Source: Prolixibacteraceae bacterium (GTDB lineage Bacteria > Bacteroidota > Bacteroidia > Bacteroidales > Prolixibacteraceae). Taken from it: a stretch of 5,337 bases of DNA. Each line of letters opens with the position of its first letter. Position 1 is the first letter of the stretch. Below, piece after piece: positions 1 through 5,224 of the stretch. The position numbers and the translations under genes are program-made. The stretch covers positions 1-5,337 of the forward strand of contig JALNYZ010000082.1 in the NCBI GenBank assembly GCA_023229575.1, written 5' to 3'. The notes beneath the pieces were generated by a model, which was given only the letters and a program-made list of their open reading frames with translations, was not told where the DNA came from and ran no database searches.

Positions 1-107
1 AGATTAGGTCTCCATTAAGGGTCGTTGAAGACGACAACGTTGATAGGCTGCAGGTGTAAAGGCAGTAATGTCAAAGCCGAGCAGTACTAATTACCCGTAA
101 CTTTCAA
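1..107 (+). rRNA. rrl: 23S ribosomal RNA, 3' end (partial)
   Basis: This is the last part of the large-subunit rRNA (domain VI), cut by the left edge of the window. Recognisable conserved 3' segments include GTCGTTGAAGACGAC (a short hairpin), TTGATAGGCTG, and GTACTAATTACCCGT, which matches the position of the E. coli TACTAATGAACCGTG segment. The 3' boundary near 107 is estimated by that alignment and could be off by up to about 8 nt. The pairing partner at the 23S 5' end is outside the window, so the processing stem cannot be checked. It lies upstream of 5S on the same strand, as in an ordinary rRNA operon. Confidence 0.95.
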
Positions 108-185
108 CTGGGGCGGAGTTGTCCTGGTCAGGGTTTTTGTGAATTTGAGTAGTTTTTTCCCATGTTAAAATATTGGATACAATCC

Positions 186-215
186 TGTAGAGACGTTGCA
201 TGCAACGTCTGTGCA
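186..215. repeat. palindromic repeat in the 23S-5S spacer
   Basis: Positions 191-210 form a perfect 20-bp palindrome, AGACGTTGCA followed by TGCAACGTCT. Pairing continues outward after one G/G mismatch (190/211) with four more pairs (TGTA 186-189 against TGCA 212-215, one of them G-U), so the arms reach 15 nt. The unit resembles the TAGAGACGTTGCATGCAACG type of dispersed palindrome that I recall from several bacterial genomes; that match is from memory. It sits inside the transcribed spacer and would fold as a hairpin in the pre-rRNA. The rest of the spacer (108-297) shows no tRNA and no gene. It also holds a small ACACGTGT palindrome at 242-249. Confidence 0.75.
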
Positions 216-297
216 TGGGCATTGATCGGGATTTGTACGGAACACGTGTACAGTTTTTGAAAGATGCCAGCGAAAGCTAAAAAGATCCTTAACAAGA

Positions 298-408
<111 letters not shown>

Positions 409-413
409 AAACT

Positions 414-451
414 GGTCCCCGGTTCTTCATTGAGCCGGGGACCTTCTTTTT
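414..451 (+). terminator. rRNA operon intrinsic terminator
   Basis: GGTCCCCGG (414-422) pairs perfectly with CCGGGGACC (435-443). Three further inner pairs (423-425 with 432-434, one of them G-U) give a 12-bp stem with a six-base loop. The tract TTCTTTTT follows at 444-451. It begins only a few bases after the 5S gene, so it ends the rRNA operon. Confidence 0.93.
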
Positions 452-466
452 GCCCTAACCGGGGAC

Positions 467-626
467 AAGGATAAAGGATAAAGTTAAAAGGATAAAGTGG
501 GAGACTCCCGGGATTGGAGTGTTGGACCCGGAGATATAAGAGATGAGATATAAGAGATGAGATGGGAGAATAGAGGTAATCTTGATCGAGGCGCACTTTA
601 TCCTTTATGCTTTATCCTTTATCCTT
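467..626. repeat. long inverted repeat of GGATAAA units enclosing 94 bp
   Basis: The left arm (467-499) and right arm (594-626) are 33 nt each and are reverse complements at 30 of 33 positions; the three differences fall together in the middle. Each arm is itself built of repeated GGATAAA-like heptamers, three copies per arm with one imperfect junction. The enclosed 94 bp holds a GGGAG-A-CTCCC mini-palindrome (499-509, starting at the last base of the left arm), a CCCGGG site and the 14-bp tandem duplication listed separately. No convincing gene lies inside; open frames crossing it merely translate the repeat. It lies between the rRNA terminator and the 3' end of the converging araC-type gene. 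It may be a dispersed intergenic repeat or a non-autonomous mobile element. No transposase or clear target-site duplication is visible. Confidence 0.7.
531..563. repeat. 14-bp tandem duplication
   Basis: GAGATATAAGAGAT occurs twice head to tail (531-544 and 545-558), and a third partial copy GAGAT follows at 559-563. The copies are identical, which suggests recent slippage or duplication. It lies in the central part of the inverted-repeat element. Confidence 0.85.
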
Positions 627-637
627 TTTTCCTTGAG

Positions 638-1489
638 CTATCGGAAATTCTTCCTGTACTCCGAAGGGGTCATTTCCATGATGTTTTTGAAGTAGAGATT
701 GAAATTGGCGAGATTGTTGTAGCCACTTTCATAACAGATCTGTGCAATGGGTTTGTCCGATTCTGCCAGTTTTTTTGCCGCTATACTTATTCTTATCTCT
801 TTGACATACTGGATAAATGTCTTACCCGTTCGTTTCTTAAAATAACGGCAAAACGAACCAGGCGCCATGTTCAGCAAATCGGAGGCAGCTTTCAGGCTAA
901 TCCCATCCTGTATATTGTGAAAGACATATTCGTATACATCTTTGATCTGATCAAGATCCTTGAAATAGCTGGTCGGATATTCAGGCGTCAGGGAGAGGCT
1001 CTCCTTTTCATCAATCTGGATCAATTTTTTAAAAACATGCAGTAACTCAATGTAACTTTCGAGACCCTTGAGGTTGACAAGTCTCTCCATGCACTGTTTG
1101 ATGAAGACAATTCTGTCACCTTTGAAGAAGAGTCCGCTGTTGGCACGGTTCAGCAGTTCTTTGACAGTCTCCAGTTCAGGGAGATTGAAAAAATCAGATC
1201 CAACGATGTTTTCATCGAAATGGATGACGATACAGGTAGGAGGGGAGTCACTCTGACGATCCAGTACTTCCCAACAATGAGGAAGATCAGGACCCAACAG
1301 GACCAGGTCCCCTGCTTCAAACCCCGAAATATTGTTTCCCACAATTCGTCGGCCTGAACCTGATATAATCAGATTTAATTCGTAATTTTTGTGAGAATGT
1401 ATCTTCGGATTATTTTCGGATAAAACAAGTTTCCGCGTAATAAACGAATGCTCGTGCGGGACATTTATTTTTGCAAAAACAAATTCCAT
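638..1489 (-). CDS. AraC-family transcriptional regulator with N-terminal cupin
   Basis: A 283-residue DNA-binding regulator with the usual AraC/XylS layout. The N-terminal cupin-like sensor (about residues 1-130) contains an HSHKNYEL motif (His31, His33, Glu37) and FEAGDLVLLGPDLPHCW (57-73), typical of sugar-responsive members. The C-terminal domain (about 185-283) has two helix-turn-helix units, one around 197-218 and one around 247-268, with the signature YESGYNNLANFNLYFK and the ending MTPSEYRKNFR. The length is normal for the family. The ATG at 1489 is preferred because it gives a full cupin domain and lies about 25 nt downstream of a perfect -7 box. It is divergent from the aldolase gene across 141 bp, so that gene is its most likely target. 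The ligand cannot be read from the sequence. There is no clear terminator after the stop codon; the inverted repeat begins 11 nt beyond it. Confidence 0.93.
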   Translation of the reverse strand: MEFVFAKINVPHEHSFITRKLVLSENNPKIHSHKNYELNLIISGSGRRIVGNNISGFEAGDLVLLGPDLPHCWEVLDRQSDSPPTCIVIHFDENIVGSDFFNLPELETVKELLNRANSGLFFKGDRIVFIKQCMERLVNLKGLESYIELLHVFKKLIQIDEKESLSLTPEYPTSYFKDLDQIKDVYEYVFHNIQDGISLKAASDLLNMAPGSFCRYFKKRTGKTFIQYVKEIRISIAAKKLAESDKPIAQICYESGYNNLANFNLYFKNIMEMTPSEYRKNFR

Positions 1490-1514
1490 GATAGATATAA
1501 ATTAACCATTGGTG

Positions 1515-1522
1515 CAAATATA
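1515..1522 (-). promoter_or_regulatory. -7 promoter box for the araC-type gene
   Basis: Read on the minus strand, this is TATATTTG, a perfect match to the Bacteroidota TAnnTTTG -7 element. The start codon is 25 nt further on, giving a short leader. No good TTTG -33 element is present at the usual 17-23 nt spacing. AT-rich DNA makes chance matches possible. Confidence 0.5.
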
Positions 1523-1601
1523 GCTAACAATATTTTATAACACGGTTAAAAAACAATATGAATTGGATAAAATAATATTCAATAAATACTTAAACATAGC
1601 C

Positions 1602-1609
1602 TACATTTG
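1602..1609 (+). promoter_or_regulatory. -7 promoter box for the aldolase gene
   Basis: TACATTTG is a perfect TAnnTTTG element 21 nt before the ATG at 1631. It overlaps a possible TTG start at 1607, which argues against that longer start. A TTTG -33 element is missing at 17-23 nt upstream. That is compatible with dependence on an activator such as the divergent AraC-type protein. The DNA between the two -7 boxes (1523-1601) is AT-rich and contains three loosely similar AACAATAT-like words near 1526, 1552 and 1572, too weak to call operators. Confidence 0.55.
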
Positions 1610-1630
1610 TATTTTACTAAACTATTAACT

Positions 1631-2536
1631 ATGTTTTTGCCACTAAAAGGGATTATCCCTCCCATGATTACTCCTTTAAAAAGCAATGATGAACTCGATC
1701 GTCATGGCGTTGAGAAACTTATCGAGCATATCATTGGAGGAGGTGTACATGGTCTTTTTTTACTTGGAACCAACGGTGAAGGCCCAAGCCTGAGCTACAG
1801 GATTAAAAAGGAGTTTCTGAAATTATCTTGCGAAATTATCAAGGGCAGGGTACCGGTACTGGTAGGAATTACTGATTCATCTTTTGCGGGAGCAATGGAG
1901 ATGGCTGATTATTCGAAAGCAGTTGGAGCCGACAGTGTTGTCGTTGCCCCTCCTTTTTATTTTCCTGCTACTGAAGCCGAAATGATCAACTATGTGGAGC
2001 ATTTGGCAGCAGCAACACCGCTGCCTTTTGTATTGTACAATATGCCAATGCATACCAAGATTAACCTGACAATTCCAACGATTAGCCGTGCCAAGGAGTT
2101 GGGCTGTATCGGCATCAAGGATAGTTCGGGTGATATGGCCAATTTGTACATGTTGATCGATGCTTTCAAAGAGGATCAGGATTTTGCCGTATTCGCAGGA
2201 ACTGAACTCTACCTCCCTGATGCGGTTATGGGCGGCGCTCATGGCGCTGTTGCAGGCGGCGCGAATGTATTCCCTAAAATGTTCGTAGATCTTTACGATG
2301 CAGCAATGGTAAAAGATTATGCTAAAATTTCAGTACTCAGGGATCAGATCATTTGGTTGTGTAATACCATGTATGTTGTATCTCCAAGTGCAGCCAGAAT
2401 TACCCTGTCTTTCAAGACTGCACTTTCACTTCTGGGAATCTGCAGCGATGAGATGGCTTTGCCATTGATGAAACTTGAGGGTGCCGAACGCGAAAAAATT
2501 GCCTCTTACCTTGATGAAGTGAAGGCCAAATTTTAA
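1631..2536 (+). CDS. DapA/N-acetylneuraminate lyase family aldolase (2-oxo-acid)
   Basis: A 301-residue class I (Schiff-base) aldolase of the dihydrodipicolinate synthase/NAL superfamily, a cytosolic TIM barrel of normal length. Visible landmarks, numbered from the ATG at 1631, are GTNGEG (46-51, the pyruvate carboxylate loop), APPFYF (106-111, with Tyr110 in the place of the tyrosine contributed by the neighbouring subunit), YNMP (136-139, catalytic Tyr136), GIKDSSGD (161-168, Schiff-base Lys163) and GAHGAVAGGANVFP (202-215). In lysine-pathway DapA, YNVPSRTG supplies an arginine that binds aspartate semialdehyde; here that position is His141, and the second Thr of GTTGE is Asn48. So it is probably not DapA. 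More likely substrates are sugar-derived or hydroxyproline-derived 2-oxo acids, but I cannot name one. It appears monocistronic and is divergent from the AraC-type gene. A TTG at 1607 would add eight residues but lies inside the promoter box, so ATG was chosen. Confidence 0.92.
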   Translation: MFLPLKGIIPPMITPLKSNDELDRHGVEKLIEHIIGGGVHGLFLLGTNGEGPSLSYRIKKEFLKLSCEIIKGRVPVLVGITDSSFAGAMEMADYSKAVGADSVVVAPPFYFPATEAEMINYVEHLAAATPLPFVLYNMPMHTKINLTIPTISRAKELGCIGIKDSSGDMANLYMLIDAFKEDQDFAVFAGTELYLPDAVMGGAHGAVAGGANVFPKMFVDLYDAAMVKDYAKISVLRDQIIWLCNTMYVVSPSAARITLSFKTALSLLGICSDEMALPLMKLEGAEREKIASYLDEVKAKF

Positions 2537-2561
2537 ATTCTACGTTTTGTTCATAATTCTG

Positions 2562-2597
2562 AGGGCAGTTCTTTCAAAGGATCTGCCCTTATTTATG
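2562..2597 (+). terminator. probable terminator after the aldolase gene
   Basis: AGGGCAG (2562-2568) pairs with CTGCCCT (2583-2589), and the loop can form an inner CTTT-C-AAAG hairpin. The following tract TATTTATG is only moderately T-rich. It starts 25 nt after the stop codon, separating this gene from the tRNA. Confidence 0.6.
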
Positions 2598-2659
2598 TAT
2601 GAGATTACTTGGATTTGAAGTTTTTGTGGTTTAAACGTTTTTAGCATCACCTAAGTTTT

Positions 2660-2686
2660 TTTGAATCAAAAAATCTTCTACTTTTG
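2660..2686 (+). promoter_or_regulatory. promoter of the tRNA-Ser gene
   Basis: TACTTTTG at 2679-2686 is a perfect TAnnTTTG -7 box about 24 nt before the tRNA. A TTTG at 2660-2663 could serve as the -33 element, but the 15-nt gap is shorter than the usual 17-23 nt. Confidence 0.55.
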
Positions 2687-2710
2687 TCATTCCTTTAAAA
2701 ACAGGAATCT

Positions 2711-2798
2711 GGAGAGATGCAAGAGTGGTTTAATTGGCACGCCTGGAAAGCGTGTGTACCTCTAAAGGGTACCGAGGGTTCGAATCCCTCTCTCTCCG
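2711..2798 (+). tRNA. tRNA-Ser (anticodon GGA)
   Basis: An 88-nt class II tRNA that reads UCC and UCU codons. The acceptor stem GGAGAGA (2711-2717) pairs perfectly with TCTCTCC (2791-2797), and the discriminator is G2798, as expected for serine. The anticodon stem CACGC/GCGTG (2738-2742 and 2750-2754) encloses CTGGAAA with GGA at 2745-2747. A long variable arm (a GTACC/GGTAC stem) and a T arm GAGGG-TTCGAAT-CCCTC follow. The 3' CCA is not encoded (GCAAC follows), so it must be added by a nucleotidyltransferase. It appears to be a single transcription unit with its own promoter and terminator. Confidence 0.97.
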
Positions 2799-2809
2799 CA
2801 ACCAACTGA

Positions 2810-2840
2810 AAGCCTCGCGAAAGCGAGGTTTTTTTATTTT
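2810..2840 (+). terminator. intrinsic terminator of tRNA-Ser
   Basis: CCTCGC (2813-2818) and GCGAGG (2823-2828) form a stem closed by a GAAA tetraloop. Flanking A-T and G-U pairs can extend it, and seven T residues follow at 2829-2835. It begins about 12 nt after the tRNA end. Confidence 0.93.
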
Positions 2841-2841
2841 A

Positions 2842-2878
2842 CCCCAAAACCTTCACCGCAGGTGATAAGGTTTTGGGG
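2842..2878. other. strong hairpin of unknown role
   Basis: CCCCAAAACCTT (2842-2853) pairs perfectly over 12 bp with AAGGTTTTGGGG (2867-2878). Inside it, CACC (2854-2857) pairs with GGTG (2861-2864) around a three-base loop, leaving a two-base bulge (2865-2866). No T tract follows on either strand, so it is not a classical intrinsic terminator. It lies just beyond the tRNA terminator and 94 nt past the stop codon of the converging DedA gene. It could protect or define that mRNA's 3' end, or be a dispersed palindrome. The remaining DNA to 2971 shows nothing clear. Confidence 0.7.
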
Positions 2879-2971
2879 CTAAATATAAAAACGTTGAGTT
2901 TACGAAACAGGCTTTCAATTGGTTTAGCTTCCCCCATTTGGGATCACCGGTAGGTAATACAGCTCTCTACT

Positions 2972-3601
2972 CTACTTGCTTTTCTGCAGTGCCTTGTAAA
3001 TAATAAACCCAAAAACCAATACCCCAAGAATTATAAATGCAATGGAGAGATGCCTGCTGTATTCCATCACTTTCGTCATAAGCATCTCTTTGGGCACTAC
3101 TGATTCAAGGGAATAGCCAATGGCGGCCAGTATAATGTTCCAAATACCGGCGCCAAGCGTTGTGTAGAGAATAAACTTGGTCAGATTCATTCTGGAAAGG
3201 CCGGCCGGAATAGAGATAAGGTGTCGGACACCCGGAAGCAATCGACCTGTAAAGATGGAAATAGCCCCGTTTCTTTCGAAAAATGCTTCTGTCTTCCTGA
3301 CAGCTTCCTCATCAATCAGCATCATATGGCCCAACCGACTATTGGCGAATTTGTAGACAATCGGTCGTCCGATGAAGATGGCAAGAAAATAATTGATAAG
3401 CGAGCCGATTAAAGCTCCCAGGGTCGAAAAGAAAACGACCAGGTAAATATTTAACTCCCCGGCAGCTGCTTTGTAGGCAGCCGGAGGCACAACCAATTCG
3501 GATGGCAGGGGGATCACAGAACTTTCAATTGCCATTAAAAGAGTTATCGTCCAGTAGTTTAAATTATCGAGACACCATTGAATAAATCCGATTGATTCCA
3601 T
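2972..3601 (-). CDS. DedA-family inner-membrane protein (VTT/SNARE-associated domain)
   Basis: A 209-residue polytopic membrane protein of the DedA superfamily (PF09335). Members of the family support membrane homeostasis, and several act as flippases that recycle undecaprenyl phosphate or phosphatidylethanolamine. The hallmarks are IESSVIPLPSELVVPPA (25-41), the re-entrant-loop signature with conserved Glu35; GALIGSLINY (62-71) and GRP (78-80); and GRLLPGVRHLISIPAG (119-134) with the two key arginines Arg120 and Arg126. Hydrophobic segments lie at about 18-42, 50-78, 113-134, 140-165 and 185-206. The acidic residue often found after GALIG is Ser67 here, as in some subfamilies. The ATG at 3601 gives the usual short N-terminus. 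It stands alone, divergent from the hdr operon across 222 bp. Which lipid it handles cannot be told from the sequence. Confidence 0.92.
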   Translation of the reverse strand: MESIGFIQWCLDNLNYWTITLLMAIESSVIPLPSELVVPPAAYKAAAGELNIYLVVFFSTLGALIGSLINYFLAIFIGRPIVYKFANSRLGHMMLIDEEAVRKTEAFFERNGAISIFTGRLLPGVRHLISIPAGLSRMNLTKFILYTTLGAGIWNIILAAIGYSLESVVPKEMLMTKVMEYSRHLSIAFIILGVLVFGFIIYKALQKSK

Positions 3602-3638
3602 AAAAAGGGGGGTGTTGAGATTTTTTTCTTCTATTCTG

Positions 3639-3671
3639 CGAAGTTAGGTAATGCCTGTAATCTTTGACAAA
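3639..3671 (-). promoter_or_regulatory. candidate promoter of the DedA gene
   Basis: On the minus strand, TTTG (3671-3668) is followed after 21 nt by TAACTTCG (3646-3639), which matches TAnnTTTG at five of its six fixed positions. The spacing is within the Bacteroidota range and would give a leader of about 30 nt before the ATG at 3601. Confidence 0.4.
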
Positions 3672-3776
3672 GAAAGGAAAATTTCGGCAAAAATCTGTTT
3701 TGCAAATAATCGAACAATGGACTTTAATTTAGAAAGATTTTAAGGTTAACACTTTAGTATCATGAAACTTAATTTT

Positions 3777-3784
3777 TACCTTTA
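3777..3784 (+). promoter_or_regulatory. weak candidate -7 box of the hdrCBA operon
   Basis: TACCTTTA matches TAnnTTTG except for the final base and lies 39 nt before the hdrC ATG. No TTTG element is found at the expected upstream distance. It is the best candidate in the 222-bp divergent region, which otherwise holds no gene and no clear operator. Confidence 0.3.
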
Positions 3785-3823
3785 GAGGATCTTATGAAGG
3801 AATGTAACTATATATGAACGGAA

Positions 3824-4384
3824 ATGGAACATAAGAATAAAATATCAGATTTACAGTCACATACAGGTGTAGAAGTGATGCGATGCTACCAGTGTGGCAA
3901 GTGTACGGCAGGTTGCGTTCTTGCTTCGGATATGAATTATCCTCCAAGCTACCTCATGCGGTTACTTCAAACAGGAACCAAACAAAATCTGGACAAAGTG
4001 CTCTTATCAAACTCTATCTGGCTCTGTTTGAATTGTGAAAATTGTGTTGGTCGTTGTCCCATGGAGATCGATATTCCAAAAATGATGGATTACCTGAGGA
4101 CACAAGCGATCAGCCAAAACAAACTGCATCCTGACTCTAAACCCATTATTGCCTTCCACCGATCTTTTCTGGATTCAGTAAAAAATACTGGTCGTCTGTA
4201 TGAAATGGGGCTGGTACTCGCATATAAATTCCGGACATTCAATTTTCTTCAAGATCTTGCCATTGCTCCATCGATGTACCTGAAAGGGAAATTGCATCTG
4301 TTGCCTGAGAAGATCAAAGACCGGAGAAGTATGAAGAGAATATTTGCCCAAACTATTGAAAACGCTAAGACTGTGAACAAATGA
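3824..4384 (+). CDS. hdrC: heterodisulfide reductase subunit C-like iron-sulfur protein
   Basis: A 186-residue soluble ferredoxin-like protein homologous to HdrC, which passes electrons between HdrA and HdrB. It carries two complete CxxCxxCxxxC motifs: CYQCGKCTAGC (Cys21, 24, 27, 31) and CLNCENCVGRCP (Cys68, 71, 74, 78). These should bind two 4Fe-4S clusters in the bacterial-ferredoxin manner. There is no membrane segment of the HdrE type, so the complex is cytosolic. The ATG at 3824 is chosen because an in-frame stop (3815-3817) excludes upstream starts, and the first cysteine motif sits 20 residues in, as in relatives. The stop codon overlaps the hdrB start by 4 bp (ATGA), indicating translational coupling. 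Without CoM/CoB in bacteria, the physiological disulfide or other acceptor is unknown. Confidence 0.92.
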   Translation: MEHKNKISDLQSHTGVEVMRCYQCGKCTAGCVLASDMNYPPSYLMRLLQTGTKQNLDKVLLSNSIWLCLNCENCVGRCPMEIDIPKMMDYLRTQAISQNKLHPDSKPIIAFHRSFLDSVKNTGRLYEMGLVLAYKFRTFNFLQDLAIAPSMYLKGKLHLLPEKIKDRRSMKRIFAQTIENAKTVNK

Positions 4385-5220
4385 AGATAGGATTTTACCC
4401 GGGTTGTTCTTTAACCGGCTCCTCGAGAGAATACAACGAGTCGGTTGTGGCATCGGCCAAAGCTTTGGAAATCGAACTGGTCGAAATCAAGGACTGGAAC
4501 TGTTGCGGCGCCACTGCTGCCCATGTTATGAACGAAGAGCTCTCTTTGTCGCTGCCTGCGCGTATCATGGCAATGGCTGAAGAGCAAGGACTTACCGAAG
4601 TTGTAGTGCCTTGTGCCGCTTGTTACAACCGCTTAAAAGTTACCCAGCACGAACTGGAAGATGAACACAAACGTACGCGGGTGATTGAAATTCTCAAACA
4701 GCCATACAAAGGTGATTTGAAAATAATCAATGTATTGCAGATGCTGGAGGCCTATGGCGCTGAGAGTATTAAGACCAGGGTTACCCGTCCGTTTGCACAT
4801 AAAGTAGCCTGTTATTACGGTTGCCTGCTGGTTCGTCCTCATTCTATTCTGAAATTTGACAGAGTGGAAGACCCACAGAGTATGGATACTTTAATTAAAG
4901 CAATAGGAGGTACAACTTTGGATTGGGCTTTCAAGACTGAGTGTTGCGGGGCCGGTTTCTCTGTCTCTCGTACCGATTTGGTAGCAAAATTATCAGGTAA
5001 TATATTGAAAGATGCCAATGATCGTGGCGCAGAAGCTGTAATCGTTGCTTGTCCTTTGTGTCAGTCCAATTTGGATATGCGCCGTGGCGCTATCAACAAG
5101 ACACTCGATATACCGATTGAAATACCTGTCATCTATATCACACAAGCAATCGGATTGGCTTTGGGTATTGAAGCCAAAGAGTTGGGTTTGAAACGTCATT
5201 TTGTAACCGTAGAACTATAA
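4381..5220 (+). CDS. hdrB: heterodisulfide reductase subunit B-like protein, two CCG domains
   Basis: A 279-residue HdrB homologue, the catalytic disulfide-reducing subunit in methanogens. Both cysteine-rich CCG domains (PF02754) are intact. The first has Cys9, Cys41-Cys42-Gly and Cys78xxCys81. The second has Cys148 (with Cys144 nearby), Cys188-Cys189-Gly and Cys224xxCys227. This is the ligand pattern of the two non-cubane 4Fe-4S clusters seen in the structurally characterised methanogen HdrB. The full set suggests real heterodisulfide-reductase-like chemistry, whereas some CCG proteins have lost ligands in one domain. It starts within the hdrC stop codon and is followed after 4 nt by hdrA, so the three form one operon. 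Glycolate oxidase GlcF-type or QmoB/LutA-type proteins also carry CCG domains, but the hdrC-hdrB-hdrA order supports HdrB. Confidence 0.93.
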   Translation: MKIGFYPGCSLTGSSREYNESVVASAKALEIELVEIKDWNCCGATAAHVMNEELSLSLPARIMAMAEEQGLTEVVVPCAACYNRLKVTQHELEDEHKRTRVIEILKQPYKGDLKIINVLQMLEAYGAESIKTRVTRPFAHKVACYYGCLLVRPHSILKFDRVEDPQSMDTLIKAIGGTTLDWAFKTECCGAGFSVSRTDLVAKLSGNILKDANDRGAEAVIVACPLCQSNLDMRRGAINKTLDIPIEIPVIYITQAIGLALGIEAKELGLKRHFVTVEL

Positions 5221-5224
5221 TACT

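Noticed and set aside
467..626. CRISPR-like array
   Set aside because: The repeats are heptamers without unique spacers, and the second block is inverted relative to the first. No cas gene is present.
557..1045. 162-codon open frame on the plus strand
   Set aside because: It begins in the repeat element and runs antisense through the helix-turn-helix region of the AraC-type gene, which has clear family motifs on the other strand.
1607..1630. Upstream TTG start for the aldolase
   Set aside because: The TTG lies inside the TACATTTG promoter box, and the extra eight residues have no match to the family's usual N-terminus.
1877..2242. 121-codon open frame on the minus strand
   Set aside because: It is a shadow antisense to the aldolase core, with no recognisable motif.
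2711..2880. tRNA-Ser as an integration site of a genomic island
   Set aside because: No repeat of the tRNA 3' end and no integrase gene is visible in the window. Only the unexplained hairpin lies nearby.
3221..3412. 63-codon plus-strand open frame within the DedA gene
   Set aside because: It is hydrophilic, has no family motif and lies antisense to the DedA signature region.
4175..5199. Several minus-strand open frames across hdrC and hdrB
   Set aside because: They are antisense to genes with complete cysteine motifs and operon-style overlaps, and they lack features of their own.
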